From Rachicladosporium sp. CCFEE 5018 (Eukaryota > Ascomycota > Dothideomycetes > Cladosporiales > Cladosporiaceae), in contig KZ111159.1 in assembly GCA_002077045.2 (NCBI GenBank), forward strand, positions 372,001-436,000: DNA of 64,000 nt, in the 5' to 3' direction. Each line of letters begins with the position of its first letter. Within the stretch, counting starts at the first letter, position 1. Positions 30,205 through 40,415 of the stretch are shown one piece after another. Position numbers and translations under genes: made by a program. The notes under the pieces are model-generated. The model was not told where the DNA came from and searched no databases. It worked only from the letters and a program-made list of their open reading frames with translations.

Positions 30205-32268
30205 TCACTTCTCCGACTCCATCATCGCCCAAGACTTCCGCTTCCGGCTCTTCTCGAGCATCGCACGCGCGATCCTCGCCTCTGTCTCTGCAGCAAATGC
30301 CTCGTCCTCGAGAGCTTTCTGCTCGGCGAAGGCCTTGACTTGTCTTGCCCGCTGCTCCGCCAGTGCTTCCGCTCTCATCACTGCAATCTCTTCGTCTTCC
30401 ACGTCATCGTCCGGTGCCATTGGCGATTGGGTATGACGGCGTTTTGGCTGGGGAATCGGTTGCTTGCGAGGCGTGGGGCTTGGCTTCACAGCAGGGGTCC
30501 TGGGTTTGGCGACGATGCCGTAGTCGTCCGAGTCATATGAATCCTCGTCGTGTAGGTGCGCAGCATTGTCCTGTGGCGTCTGCGCCTGATCACCACTTCG
30601 ACGGCGGGTGCTCTGCTTCGGCTTCGGCTTCGGCTTCGATGTAGCAAGTGGCCCAGTGTTGCTTGCTGGAAAGCCTTTCCAATAGTCCTCTTCATCGCTG
30701 TAGATGACCGTCTCCCCTCTTGGCGTCCCCGTTTTCGTGCGACTTGTCCGACGATCACCAGCGACCGCGTTTCTCCTGGCCCTCGTCTTCACAGCAGGGC
30801 TAGGCGTATCGCTGCCCTCGAACTCCGAACCCTCTTCCTCCTCCATCTCCTCCTCCTCCTCCTCCTCCGCATCAGCCTCCAATTTCGCGCCGCAAGTACG
30901 ATTGGCGGTCAGACACGGTGCGCACCGTGCGACGCAACTCTTTCCAACCCTTTCACGTTCCGCGGCCGAGTAGACGATGCATGGCTCTTCCCAGCCCTCC
31001 GCTACCTTGTTAAGGCAACGTTGGCAAGGAGAGCCAGCGAGCAAGCCGAGATCTGTGCTCACCATGCGTGCGATGTGAGTCCACCGCGCCTTGACGTGGT
31101 CGGACATGGCTTCGTACGCTTCGCGTGAGAGTTTCCACCACTCAGAAGTCTCTCCTAGGACTTCATGGTAGGGATGCTTGGTATTGGTCGGAGAGGTCAA
31201 TGTATCCTCTGCCGATAGTGCAGGGGCGATAGGCGATGTAGGCTGCAGTGAGCCATAGCCAGACTCAGATCTAGCTGACCTGGCCTGCGGTGCAGGTCGA
31301 CGCTGCGCAATGAGTGGTTCTTCGTCGGATGATACGGGGTCATTGCGGGGGAGACCAGGGGTGAGCTGCTTCTCACTAGGCACCGGAAGCTGCATTGGCA
31401 CAACCGGCTCGCTGTCCGAAGCCTCGACGAAGATGGAGTGGTTACGGGTAGGCGCAGGCTCCGGCGGCGCAATGGCGGTAGGCGCGCTCACTGAAGATTG
31501 CTTCGGCGCCATGGCAGACTGAGGCATCGCTTTCTCCACGGTCGTGTTCTTCGTAGTTTTCGTAAGGAGCGCAGTTGGACCTAGCATAGGCGCCACTGGC
31601 GCCTTCCCCTGAGAGCGAGCAGGCGTAGTCGTCTTCGCCTTGGCCTTAGCCTGAGCACGCTTCTTCGTTGACTGGCGCTTGGCGAGGTTTCTAAGCTCTG
31701 CCTCTGCTTCTGCTTCAGCATCGCTCGATGGAGGCGTCGATCTCGCATCTCGCGGCCGGCCGAAAAAGCCGATCTCGAAGTCCCGGAAACGATTGGTGGT
31801 GGCCGGGCTGGCGGCTTTCGGCTTTCGGCTTTCGAGGAGTGGGTGGTGGCGGGCTATCGGGTCGGGCGGTGGAAGTGCATACCTTGCCTTTGACAAGGCA
31901 GTAAGCACAGCCCATCCGCCGGGCATCCTTCCAGACCCTACATCTCACACCAGATCCAGTGCAGGCCTTGCATCCATCTGGGACATCGATGCCCGAAGTC
32001 GTTTCCATGATGAGCCCGGCATCATGCATACGATAGAGCTGCTTCACCGCAGCTTGCTGGTCCTCATCAGAGACCAATGGGTTGCCCGCCTCGGCAGCTA
32101 AGATCTCCAATTGAGACCGAGAACAGAACCAGAAGTCATTGGCCCTGACGGTCTCGGGACGACGTAGGCTATGATATGGGTTAGTGAGTGCAATGGAGTA
32201 ATGCGCTTTGTCTGTCGGGATACGTACGCGTCCACGTCGATGCCAATCGACATGCCGTCTGAAGCCAT
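30205..32268 (-). CDS. Cluster member E: two-domain Zn-cluster-like protein, frameshifted at a 7-bp repeat
   Basis: Exon 1 (32268-32228, MASDGMSIGIDVD) splices over a 59-bp intron (GTACGT...ATCATAG) into exon 2 at 32168. Domain 1 reads LRRPETVRANDFW, LIMETTSGID and cysteines CX2CX6CX10CX2CX6C at about residues 80-111. At 31813-31833 lie three units of GGCTTTC (plus strand); the frame upstream reaches a stop at 31715. With two units instead of three, the frame would run on into the long frame ending at 30205, giving 665 codons without a stop. That second part holds an Ala/Lys-rich linker, a degenerate second domain (SEWWKLSREAYEAM, CQRC, CAPCLTANRTC), an acidic Glu run and the C-terminal helix ending KSRKRKSWAMMESEK. 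Alternatives are two genes or an unrecognised intron. Confidence 0.65.
31813..31833. repeat. 7-bp tandem repeat (GGCTTTC x3)
   Basis: Three perfect heptamer units inside the coding part of member E. Because 7 is not a multiple of 3, each gain or loss of a unit shifts the frame; two units would join both halves of the gene. Confidence 0.9.
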
Positions 32269-32783
32269 AACCAAGACGGCGATGATATCCAGATGAAGAG
32301 TTCACAGCGAGTGCTGCAGATCGAGGTGAGTATAAAACCGCAGACACGATGGTGAGCGATCGGACCCAAGTTGATCGTATACAAGTGATCGAATCAGTGT
32401 AACCAACGTCGTCTGATCGACTTGGTGTGACCAAACAACAGTGATCAAGGACCGAGATTAAATTCTCTCGTTTGTGCATCTGTTTCCCAGACCCACCGAA
32501 CCGAACAGGGTTAGCGGGAAGCGACAGTGAGTGAGCGGGAAGGAGCGAGGGACACTGCCGCGAAAAGTGAATGACTGACAAGTACGGATGAGATGATGAT
32601 AGTAGCGGTGGCAGTGGGAGGGTTGCGATATATCAATGCATTGGAACTGGGTACTCACACAAATCCCAATCATCATATCCAGCATCATCGCCACAAAGCC
32701 GCCCCCTCTGCCATTCACCCTCACCCTCCACCAGAGCCTTTCAGCCTCACCTCTACCCATCCAGACCAACCTAGCCCACCTTT
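32269..32783. other. Intergenic region
   Basis: Between member E (5' side) and the IWS1 3' end. No gene seen. Confidence 0.4.
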
Positions 32784-34295
32784 CTACCTACCCATCCCCC
32801 CCTTCCCCTTCGCCCTCGCAGCGACTTTGCGGAAGGCAGCCTCGCCTACAGCGCCCTGCCTCTTTCCTTGATCGGCGAGCACAGCAGAACTCATATTGCT
32901 CGCAGGCATGATACTGTAGCTTCCCACTGTGCCTTCCACACGAGCGCGGTTCGTAGCGATAGGAGCCGCCAGAGCCTTCTTGCGCTTCTCGGCCATGAGG
33001 GTCGCGCGATCGAGGTTTTGGGAGCCGGTGGGGCGTTGGGAGACGGCGAGAGGGTCGTAGGGGGCTGTTGGGACGGCCTGCACGAGAATGTCAGTACATA
33101 GATCGGTGCACGGAATTCGTGAAGATGCAGGGAATCTGCAACGCAGCAAAGCCATACCTTCGACCGCAAATCCTTCCTCTTCCCCAACACGATCCTTAAC
33201 CACTCCGCCTCCAGCTTCTCCGCCTGCCGCTTAATCCCCAACTGCGGCTGCATACTCTTCGTGTAAAACACAATCACCTTCCCCAACCCGCTCGCCACAA
33301 GCGCCTCCTTAGTCATACTCAACCCCATCAGAATCGCGAACAGCTCCCGCTGGATCTGGTAGTTCGGCAGCGCGGCATCCACATCAGCCGGCTCGAGGTA
33401 GAACCTAACGGCCTCGAGGATGTTGACGTCGGGGTCTATGATGCTGGAGCGGAGCGTGTTGCGGTTTAGGAGCTCGGTCACTTGGGGCAGGAGCTTGAGT
33501 TTGGCGGTGGCGACTTTGCCTTCTTCGCGGGCGCGTTGGTCGGCTTGGCAGGCTGCTGCCATCAGTTGGCGCATGTTTTCTAGCTCGGCGTCGGCAGCGG
33601 CGTCGAGGTCTATTCCCATGCCGCGCCGGCGGGCGGGCTTGTTGGTGCGGAGGGCGTCGTCCATTTTGCGGTCTAGTGCGCGTCGCCGGCCTGTGGATTG
33701 TCAGCATTGTTACTCTATTCTGAAGTGCAAGATGAGACTCACGCTCTTCCGGCGTCAAATCATCCTCATTCTCCGGCTCCCTGATCCGCCTCACCCTCTC
33801 CCCGCCTCCATCAGCTTTCCCCTTCCGCCGTCTCTTCCCCTCCATCTCCGGGCCACCCTCAAAGTCCGGCTCATCCTCACCGTCCTCCCCAGCCCTAACT
33901 CGCTTGGGCTTGCGCGCCTTCTCCCTCCGTCCCTCCTTCTTCTTTTTCCTGCTCTCCCTCTCCTCGCCCTCTGTCCGCTTCCGCTTGTGCACACCGAGCA
34001 ATCCCACATTCGACTCGTCTACCGCGACAGGGGCGTCCGGCACGACAATGTTGGCAGCATCGAAGTTGTCGAATTGGGCTTCATCCAAGTCATCGAGCTC
34101 AGACTCATTGTCAGATGGTGGCGCTTCGTCCTCATCGAGATCCATGTCGGCTGATGGGTTCGCGATGGGAGGTGTAGATGCGTTCTCTTCCTCGATCGAG
34201 GGGTCTAGCGGGTCGTTTGGGTCTGCGTTTGCTTGGGGTTCGGGTGACACATCGAGCGAGGGTACGGCGGAGGTGGACTGTTCGAGATCTTCCAT
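32784..34295 (-). CDS. IWS1: Transcription elongation factor Iws1/Spn1
   Basis: Nuclear partner of Spt6 on elongating RNA polymerase II. Three exons, 34295-33743, 33690-33158 and 33077-32784, encode 459 aa; introns are 52 and 80 bp with GTGAGT/GTATGG donors and CACAG/TGCAG acceptors, and the phases close. The N-terminal third is acidic and Ser/Pro-rich, followed by a strongly basic stretch (HKRKRTEGEERESRKKKKEG). The conserved TFIIS N-terminal (LW) domain lies in exon 2: LLPQVTELLNRNTLRSSIID, FYLEPADVDAALPNYQIQRE, GLGKVIVFYTKS, and KLEAEWLRIVLGKRKDLRSK. Exon 3 gives the conserved tail (RPTGSQNLDRATLMAEKRKK) and ends AKGKGGMGR. It shares a 260-bp divergent promoter with TOM5. Confidence 0.9.
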
Positions 34296-34555
34296 TGTGG
34301 ATGTGTGGAGAATATTGTGGTAGGGAGTATATTGTACGAAGGGTTCACTGTCAATGGCAAAAACATTGATAGTCACAGGTGAAGTCGCGTTCGAGTACTG
34401 TGCTGCCGTTTAGATCGAAACCCTGACTGCCTCAGGCATATCAAAGTGACCGACACCTCCGAGACGATGGCCATGTAACAACAGCACATTCACCAACCCA
34501 ATCCCAAATCCCGACCATCTGCCCAAACCGTCGTTATTCTCAGAATCCTCTCAAC

Positions 34556-34822
34556 ATGTTCGGCGGCCGTAACTCTCCCTTCCCGCATCCCTGTACTTCA
34601 ACTCAATCACTAACACCCCCCTCCAGCACCCCCTCCCACAGCCGCAGAGCTGAAGCAGCAAGAAGCCACCGCCATGCACACAGTCTACAACGCCCTAGCG
34701 ACCTGCGTCGTGCTGTATCTCTGTATGTCTTCCATCCGGTTTGAAGTACTCGGAGGAAAGGAGGGTGTCTGACAGAAGGGACAGCGCCATTTGCGGTGGA
34801 GTATGTGTATAAACTTGTATGA
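34556..34822 (+). CDS. TOM5: Mitochondrial import receptor subunit Tom5
   Basis: A 48-residue gene in three small exons: 34556-34568, 34627-34722 and 34785-34822. Introns of 58 bp (GTAACT...CTCCAG, branch CTAAC) and 62 bp (GTATGT...GACAG, branch CTGAC) restore phase exactly. The protein begins MFGG, has a short polar segment (TAAELKQQEATAMHTVYN), then a single membrane anchor (ALATCVVLYLSPFAVEYVYK) with the SPFA-x-x-x-V-K signature of fungal Tom5, and ends KLV. Tom5 is a tail-anchored component of the TOM complex that passes precursors from the receptors to the Tom40 pore. Length and anchor fit the family well. No long open frame marks this gene because of its tiny exons. Confidence 0.85.
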
Positions 34823-35141
34823 TCGAACACTACCACAATTTGAGTGAAAACGGGAAGGAGATGAGCAGTGGACGATGAGAAGCGGACGATGAGGAGTTGA
34901 TCAGTATTATGATGGATGTGTGGCACAAATGGACGACATGATAAGCTGTCGTCTCAAGGCGCACATAACACTCAGGCGATATGCCGCTGACCTAGCCGCG
35001 CGATGGCTCAGCAAAGGCATGGCCGAATAGACGCGAGAGGAGAGTTGGACGAGCTGTACAATACATGTACCATAGCGCACTTAACAACATACACCACTCG
35101 TCTCGGCGTCCATGGTGAGAGCACATTCAGGCAAGGCAAGC
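34823..35141. other. Convergent intergenic region
   Basis: Between the 3' ends of TOM5 and the carnitine acetyltransferase gene. No gene seen. Confidence 0.4.
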
Positions 35142-37726
35142 CTAATACTCCATCAACCTCAACTTCTTCCCCACCTCCCTTCTCTGCACCACCTTCTCAT
35201 TTTGCCTCTCATCATGCGCCTCCTTGGCCTTCAGAGCCTGTAACAGCATCCCAGCGTCGAAAAATCCATCTGCGAAAAGGTCAGTACTCCGGCCCCGTCC
35301 AAACTCCAAATTGACAAGAAGCAACTCACATCCGCCCAACTCGTCATCACTAGCCCCCTGACTCTCCTCCTCAGCCTTAGCACCCTCCTGCGCCTCAATA
35401 ACCCGTCCCCGTCGGTTCATGCCCTCAGCTTCCCTGGCGCGGGAACTGCCCTTTTCGCCACCCGTGCCGCGGCGCTGAACCATGCGGATCAACTTGCGAA
35501 TTTCGAGGAAGTAGCTCTCAATTCCATCCACAAATCGCTTCGTCTGTCTGTGCTTGCTAGCAGCGCAGATGGACACGGAGCCGTCTTTGATGATGTAGCC
35601 GATCCCGAAACCCTCGCCCGATGTGGGCCCGAAGCCGAAGTGTCGTAGAGAGGGATTGCCGCAGTTGGAGGTCGAGAGGATGGTGTTGTTTATCCTGTCC
35701 CAGCCGGCGTCGGCGAAGATCGCAGGGAGGGCGTGCTGTTGGTGCTGCTGTTGCTGGCGCGGCGCAGGGGAGTGGGAGAGGGAGGACTCGTCGGAGCTGA
35801 GCATGCTGCTGCGTTTCGGGGAGTCGGTGGTAGTCTCACGCTCGGAGGTGGGGGAGGAGTAGCCGTTTGTGCTTGCACCGTCGGAGCCATTATCGTTGTC
35901 GGCGTCTACCTGCCGCTGCCATAAGCAGGATAGAGCGTAGAGATGCCGATCATGGCCTTGCGCTTTGGCGCACTCTTTCGTGATCGAGGTGTGCTTCTCG
36001 CAGGCTTTCTTCAGGAGCTCGACTTTCTTGGCGGGTGGATTCTCGCCCCAGAAGCAGCGGACGAAATCTGTAGATTCGTGAGTAACGGGGCGAATGGCTT
36101 CTGTGCGGCCATGGTAGTAGATTTTGGTTGCTGCGGGCTCGTAGGTTTACTCCATGCGGCCGTAGAGGCCGTAGTAGGCGGCTTGGAAAGCCATTTGGAC
36201 GAACGCGTCGGGCGAGAAGCCGGAGCTCGTCATAAATGTCTTGCCGTAGGCGGCAAATTCGAGCGTTTGGAACTCGTTTTGCTGAATGAGATCGGCGAGG
36301 CGAGTCTCAGCGAAGCGGAGAGCGGTGGTGAGTTCGGGGCCCATGTCCCATTCTAACTTATGCGGTGTAGTGTTCACGTCGCCAAATGACTTTGGATCGC
36401 GCTTGCTTGGGTCTGGAGAAGATGATGCCCATAGCGAAGGTGCTTGACCATTGATTGTGCGTGCGAAGCGAAGAATCGTGTCAGTGTAAAGATCGGAGGC
36501 GAAGCGGAGAACAGTGTGGCCATCAACACCGGTGTGCTCGAAATTGATACCTGCACTGCCATTCTTGCATACGATGATCTGCAACTTGTCGTACCATCTG
36601 TTGGTGCATGTTCCCACTTGTACGCCCTTCTGGATCTCGCTCGTACCACAGAGCATGTTCTCGCATAACTGCGGTGTGTTGATCGGCTCCGTGTAGTCGA
36701 GGCAGAGGATGAACAACGCGCTGTCAACAATGTTCAGACAATCGCTGTTGTTGGATCCCTCGTCTTTCCCGAGGACGTCACGCAGGCTTGACCAGATCTT
36801 GCGATTCTCAGTACTGAGTACTCCAAGAGCGCCTTTCGCGGCTTCGTAGATCGGCGTTTGCTCAGCATCGTTTACAATGACTTGTAAGTTAACACTGACG
36901 TCCCGCTCTGTCATGATGAGATCGCTGTTGTCGTCAAGGACATCGAACCAGTAGAACTGTCCTCGACACAGAACCACAACATGTTTGCTACCAGGATCTT
37001 GACCGATCTGACAGCCGTTTTCGGTCGGAATACGAGCTGTGCCGAAGAGGCGCGAGTACTGGTACATGCACAGTGGCTGACCTCTGAGCGTATCAGGTGG
37101 TAGCTCCTCTTTGCGGACAGCGCGGACGAAGGATAATGCGGAGATCACCAAAGAGGCAGCGCGAGTGACTTGATTGTTGCGAGCTGGTGTTGGGTCGTCT
37201 TCGAGCAGGAAGAATGGGTTGAGGTTAAGCACTACGGGGTTGTCGTAGTTTAGGTAGGAGTCGTACCCTGCATGTTATCAGCGGAATGATCCTCAATTTT
37301 GACCATTTACATACAGAACTGTTCGATGTAGCTGCCCTGCCCCTGCGAGTAGGCCTTCAGCTTAGCTTGAAGATCCGGCCCGGTGGTCTGCAGGAATTCG
37401 TTGACCGCGCGTTCGCTGTCTGCATGCTCCCGTGCAGTCTGCAGTGGATCAAGAGAGGCAAGATACCTCTTCATTGTTGCTTCCAGATCGGGTATCGGAA
37501 GCTTCGGAAGAGTGTCCTGCGCGGCGAATGTGATGCCTGGTTTCGAATGGTCGTCCTTGGAGCTTGCCAGCGGCTCCTGCTGCTTCGTCCCGAAAGCCTG
37601 CGTCGCATCTTTCGCGTTCTGCATCGATCGTTCCGCCATGATGAGTGAGTCTCTGCGTGGTGGCGTGGTGATGGCGATTTGTCTGTCAAGAGGCTTGGCT
37701 GGGGTGAAGTGCCTGACTGAAGACAT
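35142..37726 (-). pseudogene. Carnitine O-acetyltransferase with one in-frame stop codon
   Basis: Transfers acetyl groups between CoA and carnitine for peroxisome/cytosol-to-mitochondria transport. Exons are about 37726-37315, 37267-35330 and 35269-35142. Intron 1 (47 bp) joins SYIEQF to WYDSYLNYDNPVV; intron 2 (60 bp, in frame) joins DELGGYGFFDAGMLLQALK. Family landmarks: LPKLPIPDLEATMKRYL, CRGQFYWFDVL, NFEHTGVDGHTVLRF with the catalytic-His region, ECAKAQGHDRHLYAL, STSNCGNPSLRHFGFGP. At 36147-36149 a TAA interrupts GRME-TYEPAATK; the frame continues unshifted to the normal end with every later motif kept. The stop would remove about 310 residues. An insertion rich in Ser and Gln precedes ALPAIFADAGWD. 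The start could also be the ATG at 37639. No C-terminal peroxisomal signal (ends MEY). Confidence 0.8.
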
Positions 37727-38923
37727 AACGCAAGTAAGCATGAGTAGATCTTAGCAATGGAGCGGCGAGATCAGCGTGGCCACAGACAGGCCACGCAGAG
37801 CTGTGCGGAAGAAGTAGTGACAGTCCTGCGAGTAGTAGGCCGGCATGGATGTTGCTACATCGATGAAGTTCACTTAAGGAAAGGTGTGTTGGTGAGGGAA
37901 AGAGGGCATCGAAGACTCGACTGCACTGCCATCAATTTGCACGCAGCGTGGGGAAGTGCAGTGCAGTGCAATGAGATGATGTTTGCACGTGAAGATGGTC
38001 ATATGCAGCAGGTCTACCACTGCCGGTCCACCGATGCCGACGTGCGTGAACGAGCCATTTCTAGAAATGTGACAAGCTGAAAACATGAGACTGACCTAGT
38101 TCCCCGAGGTCGAGACCTGGATGTGCGGAGGGAGGTCCTCCAGCACGCGCGAAGCTGGAGATCCACACAGGCGTCTGTCGTAATCCAGATGGACGGGCAA
38201 GAGGAAGCACGTTGGTTTGTCGGAAAGGCCCGCAATCGGCTCCGCTGCAATTACTCGCAGGGGTAGCTCGTGGAGCGAGCAAAGTAGAAGTTGATTAGGG
38301 CGCGGCTAAATGGCGGTTGTCTTGCTGCTTGTTAGATGTGAAGATCAGCTGTGCGGGAGCGGTCAGAGTGATGGGAGGTGAGTAGCGCAATTGGTGGAAA
38401 TGTAGATGTGGCACTAGATGGGAATGCACAATATCTATCACCGTCCCTACCGACTTCTTTTCAGGCGAGAACGGTAAACTTGCGACCTCGGGCGCTGGCA
38501 TCCGAAGACCCAGACCAGGTGATGTCGAGGCATAACGCTCAAGCAGCGTGGGGAGCGGAGGAACGGAAGACTTTCTGTGGAGCCGTGGTTCTGGAGCCGC
38601 ATTGTGATGATCTCGCTATTGCCAGGCTTGCAAGGCCGATCGGCACAGCCAAGACGAAAGTCGAATCTGGTGTCACTCATCCTGAGTGAGCTGTGATAGA
38701 GGAGTGCAAGCAAGTCAATGATTTTAATGGTGTCGACGAGCAGGCAGGAGGAGAACGCAGAAGGAACTCATGACGGCCCCCACTTTGTCGACCGCACCCG
38801 AGTCATGCGCGTCAACTTCGCGTTCGACATGTTCCCTCTTAATCATCACAGTGAGAGAGTCCAACGGCCTCATCTCGAACTTGGCAAGCGACGGCGTCTC
38901 GCGCATGATGCTGCGCTCGCCCA
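37727..38923. other. Divergent intergenic region
   Basis: 1.2 kb between the divergently transcribed carnitine acetyltransferase and RAD57 genes. Short open frames here look random. No RNA gene or repeat recognised. Confidence 0.4.
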
Positions 38924-40295
38924 ATGACCGGTCTGCTCGCAACTCTCCCAGACTTTGACCTACAGCCGTACTCGCACATCTTGCCATCATTGGAAAGGGC
39001 ACTGGTCTCCATCTCAGATCTTCTTACGCTTGAGACCCTCGATGTCGCGAAGCGGGCTCAAGTACCGGCGGGAGAGGTAAGGAAGCTTATTGAAGCTGTG
39101 ATTGATGCTCTGAGGGGTGGCTTACAGTCGCCTACTGTGCATGACGGTGGCGGGACTGGGAATACAGTTAAGGCAGAGGAACGGCAAGGCAGTGCGCACG
39201 GGGCACGGCCATGGACGATCAGCACTCTCGATGAGAGCCTTGACGAAGAACTACACGGCGGTGTTTACGCCGGGTATCTGACCGAGATCACAGGGGAGAG
39301 GTACGTGCAGCATTGCATCTTTGATATTTCATATATTCTAACAACCTTCCAGCGCAGCAGGCAAGACGCAGTTCCTGCTCACTCTCCTGCTCTCCGTCCA
39401 GCTCGAGATCGTCGACGGAAAGCCAAAATCAGCGCTCTACATTTCCACCGAAGCGCCGCTCCAGACCACCCGCCTAACCCAGCTTCTAACCCACCACCCT
39501 CGCCTGGCCAACTTAGTAGGCACTGACGCCCCATCACTCTCACGCATCCAAAGCACCCACATCCACGATCTCGAAGCCCAAGAGCACATCCTCCGCTACC
39601 AAGTTCCCGTTCTAATCACCCGCCACAACGTTGGCCTGGTAGTAGTAGACAGCATAGCGGCCAACTACCGCGCCGAATTCGACAAAGGCAGCGCCGGCAA
39701 AGCCGCCCAGTCCCTGTCAAAACGCAGCGCGCAGATCTCACAGCTCGGCACACTCCTCCGCGGTATAGCGAAAGATTTCAATGTAGCCGTCGTGGTGGCG
39801 AACCAAGTCGCAGACCGTTTCGAGCCAGCCGCACAGATCGTGGCGGTTAGTCAGTCGACGCAAAGATCTCGTCCCGGATCGCCGTTGTCGAATGCCAATC
39901 CTTCGACCGTGCCTTTCAGCTCTGCTCAGCCAGCGAACCCATCCACGCAACCACAGTCCACCCTCCCATCGACCACCGACCCCCTAGCTCTCGACCACCA
40001 GCAGCGCTTCTTCACGGGCTGGGGCGATGATGCCAACACGACGAACATGAAAACGCCCAGCCTCGGGCTGACCTGGACGAATCAGCTTGCCACACGGATC
40101 GCTCTGCTGCGTGAGCCGGTCTATGAGGAACGGCACTATAAGCCTGGCGAGGACAGGAATGTGTCAGAGTGGCGACGGACGATGAAAGTAGGTTTCAGCG
40201 CCTGGTGCGCGAGCGGGGAGACGGGATATGAGATTTGGCAAGGTGGTGTACGAGGCATAGCGGCCAAGTCCGAGACGCAGACCAATGAAAGCTAG
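38924..40295 (+). CDS. RAD57: RecA-family DNA repair protein Rad57 (XRCC3-like)
   Basis: Rad51 paralogue that, with Rad55, stabilises Rad51 filaments during recombinational repair. Exons 38924-39300 and 39353-40295 with a 52-bp intron (GTACGT, branch CTAAC, TTCCAG) give 439 aa. The intron falls inside the Walker A motif, which after splicing reads GESAAGKTQF (about residues 124-133). An N-terminal helix-hairpin-helix-like segment precedes it (LLTLETLDVAKRAQVPAGEV), then STLDESLDEELHGGVYAGYLTEI. Downstream are ALYISTEAPLQTTRLTQL, Walker B GLVVVDSIAANYRAEF, and VAVVVANQVADRF. A long Ser/Pro-rich insertion follows, then GLTWTNQLATRIALLREP. Rad57 is favoured over other paralogues by the order and spacing of these motifs. 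Confidence 0.85.
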
Positions 40296-40415
40296 TCCCT
40301 TCCAACGTATTTCAATGGTATCTTCGCGCAATGAATAGCATTGCGAGCCTGCCACTGCAACTCGCACACCCCAAGTTACGCAGTCGCACGGCCTTCGGTC
40401 GCCTACCTTTGCTTT

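Noticed and set aside
33420..34154. 244-codon plus-strand ORF
   Set aside because: Antisense to IWS1 exons and intron; Leu/Pro-rich mirror of the Lys/Arg/Glu-rich coding strand.
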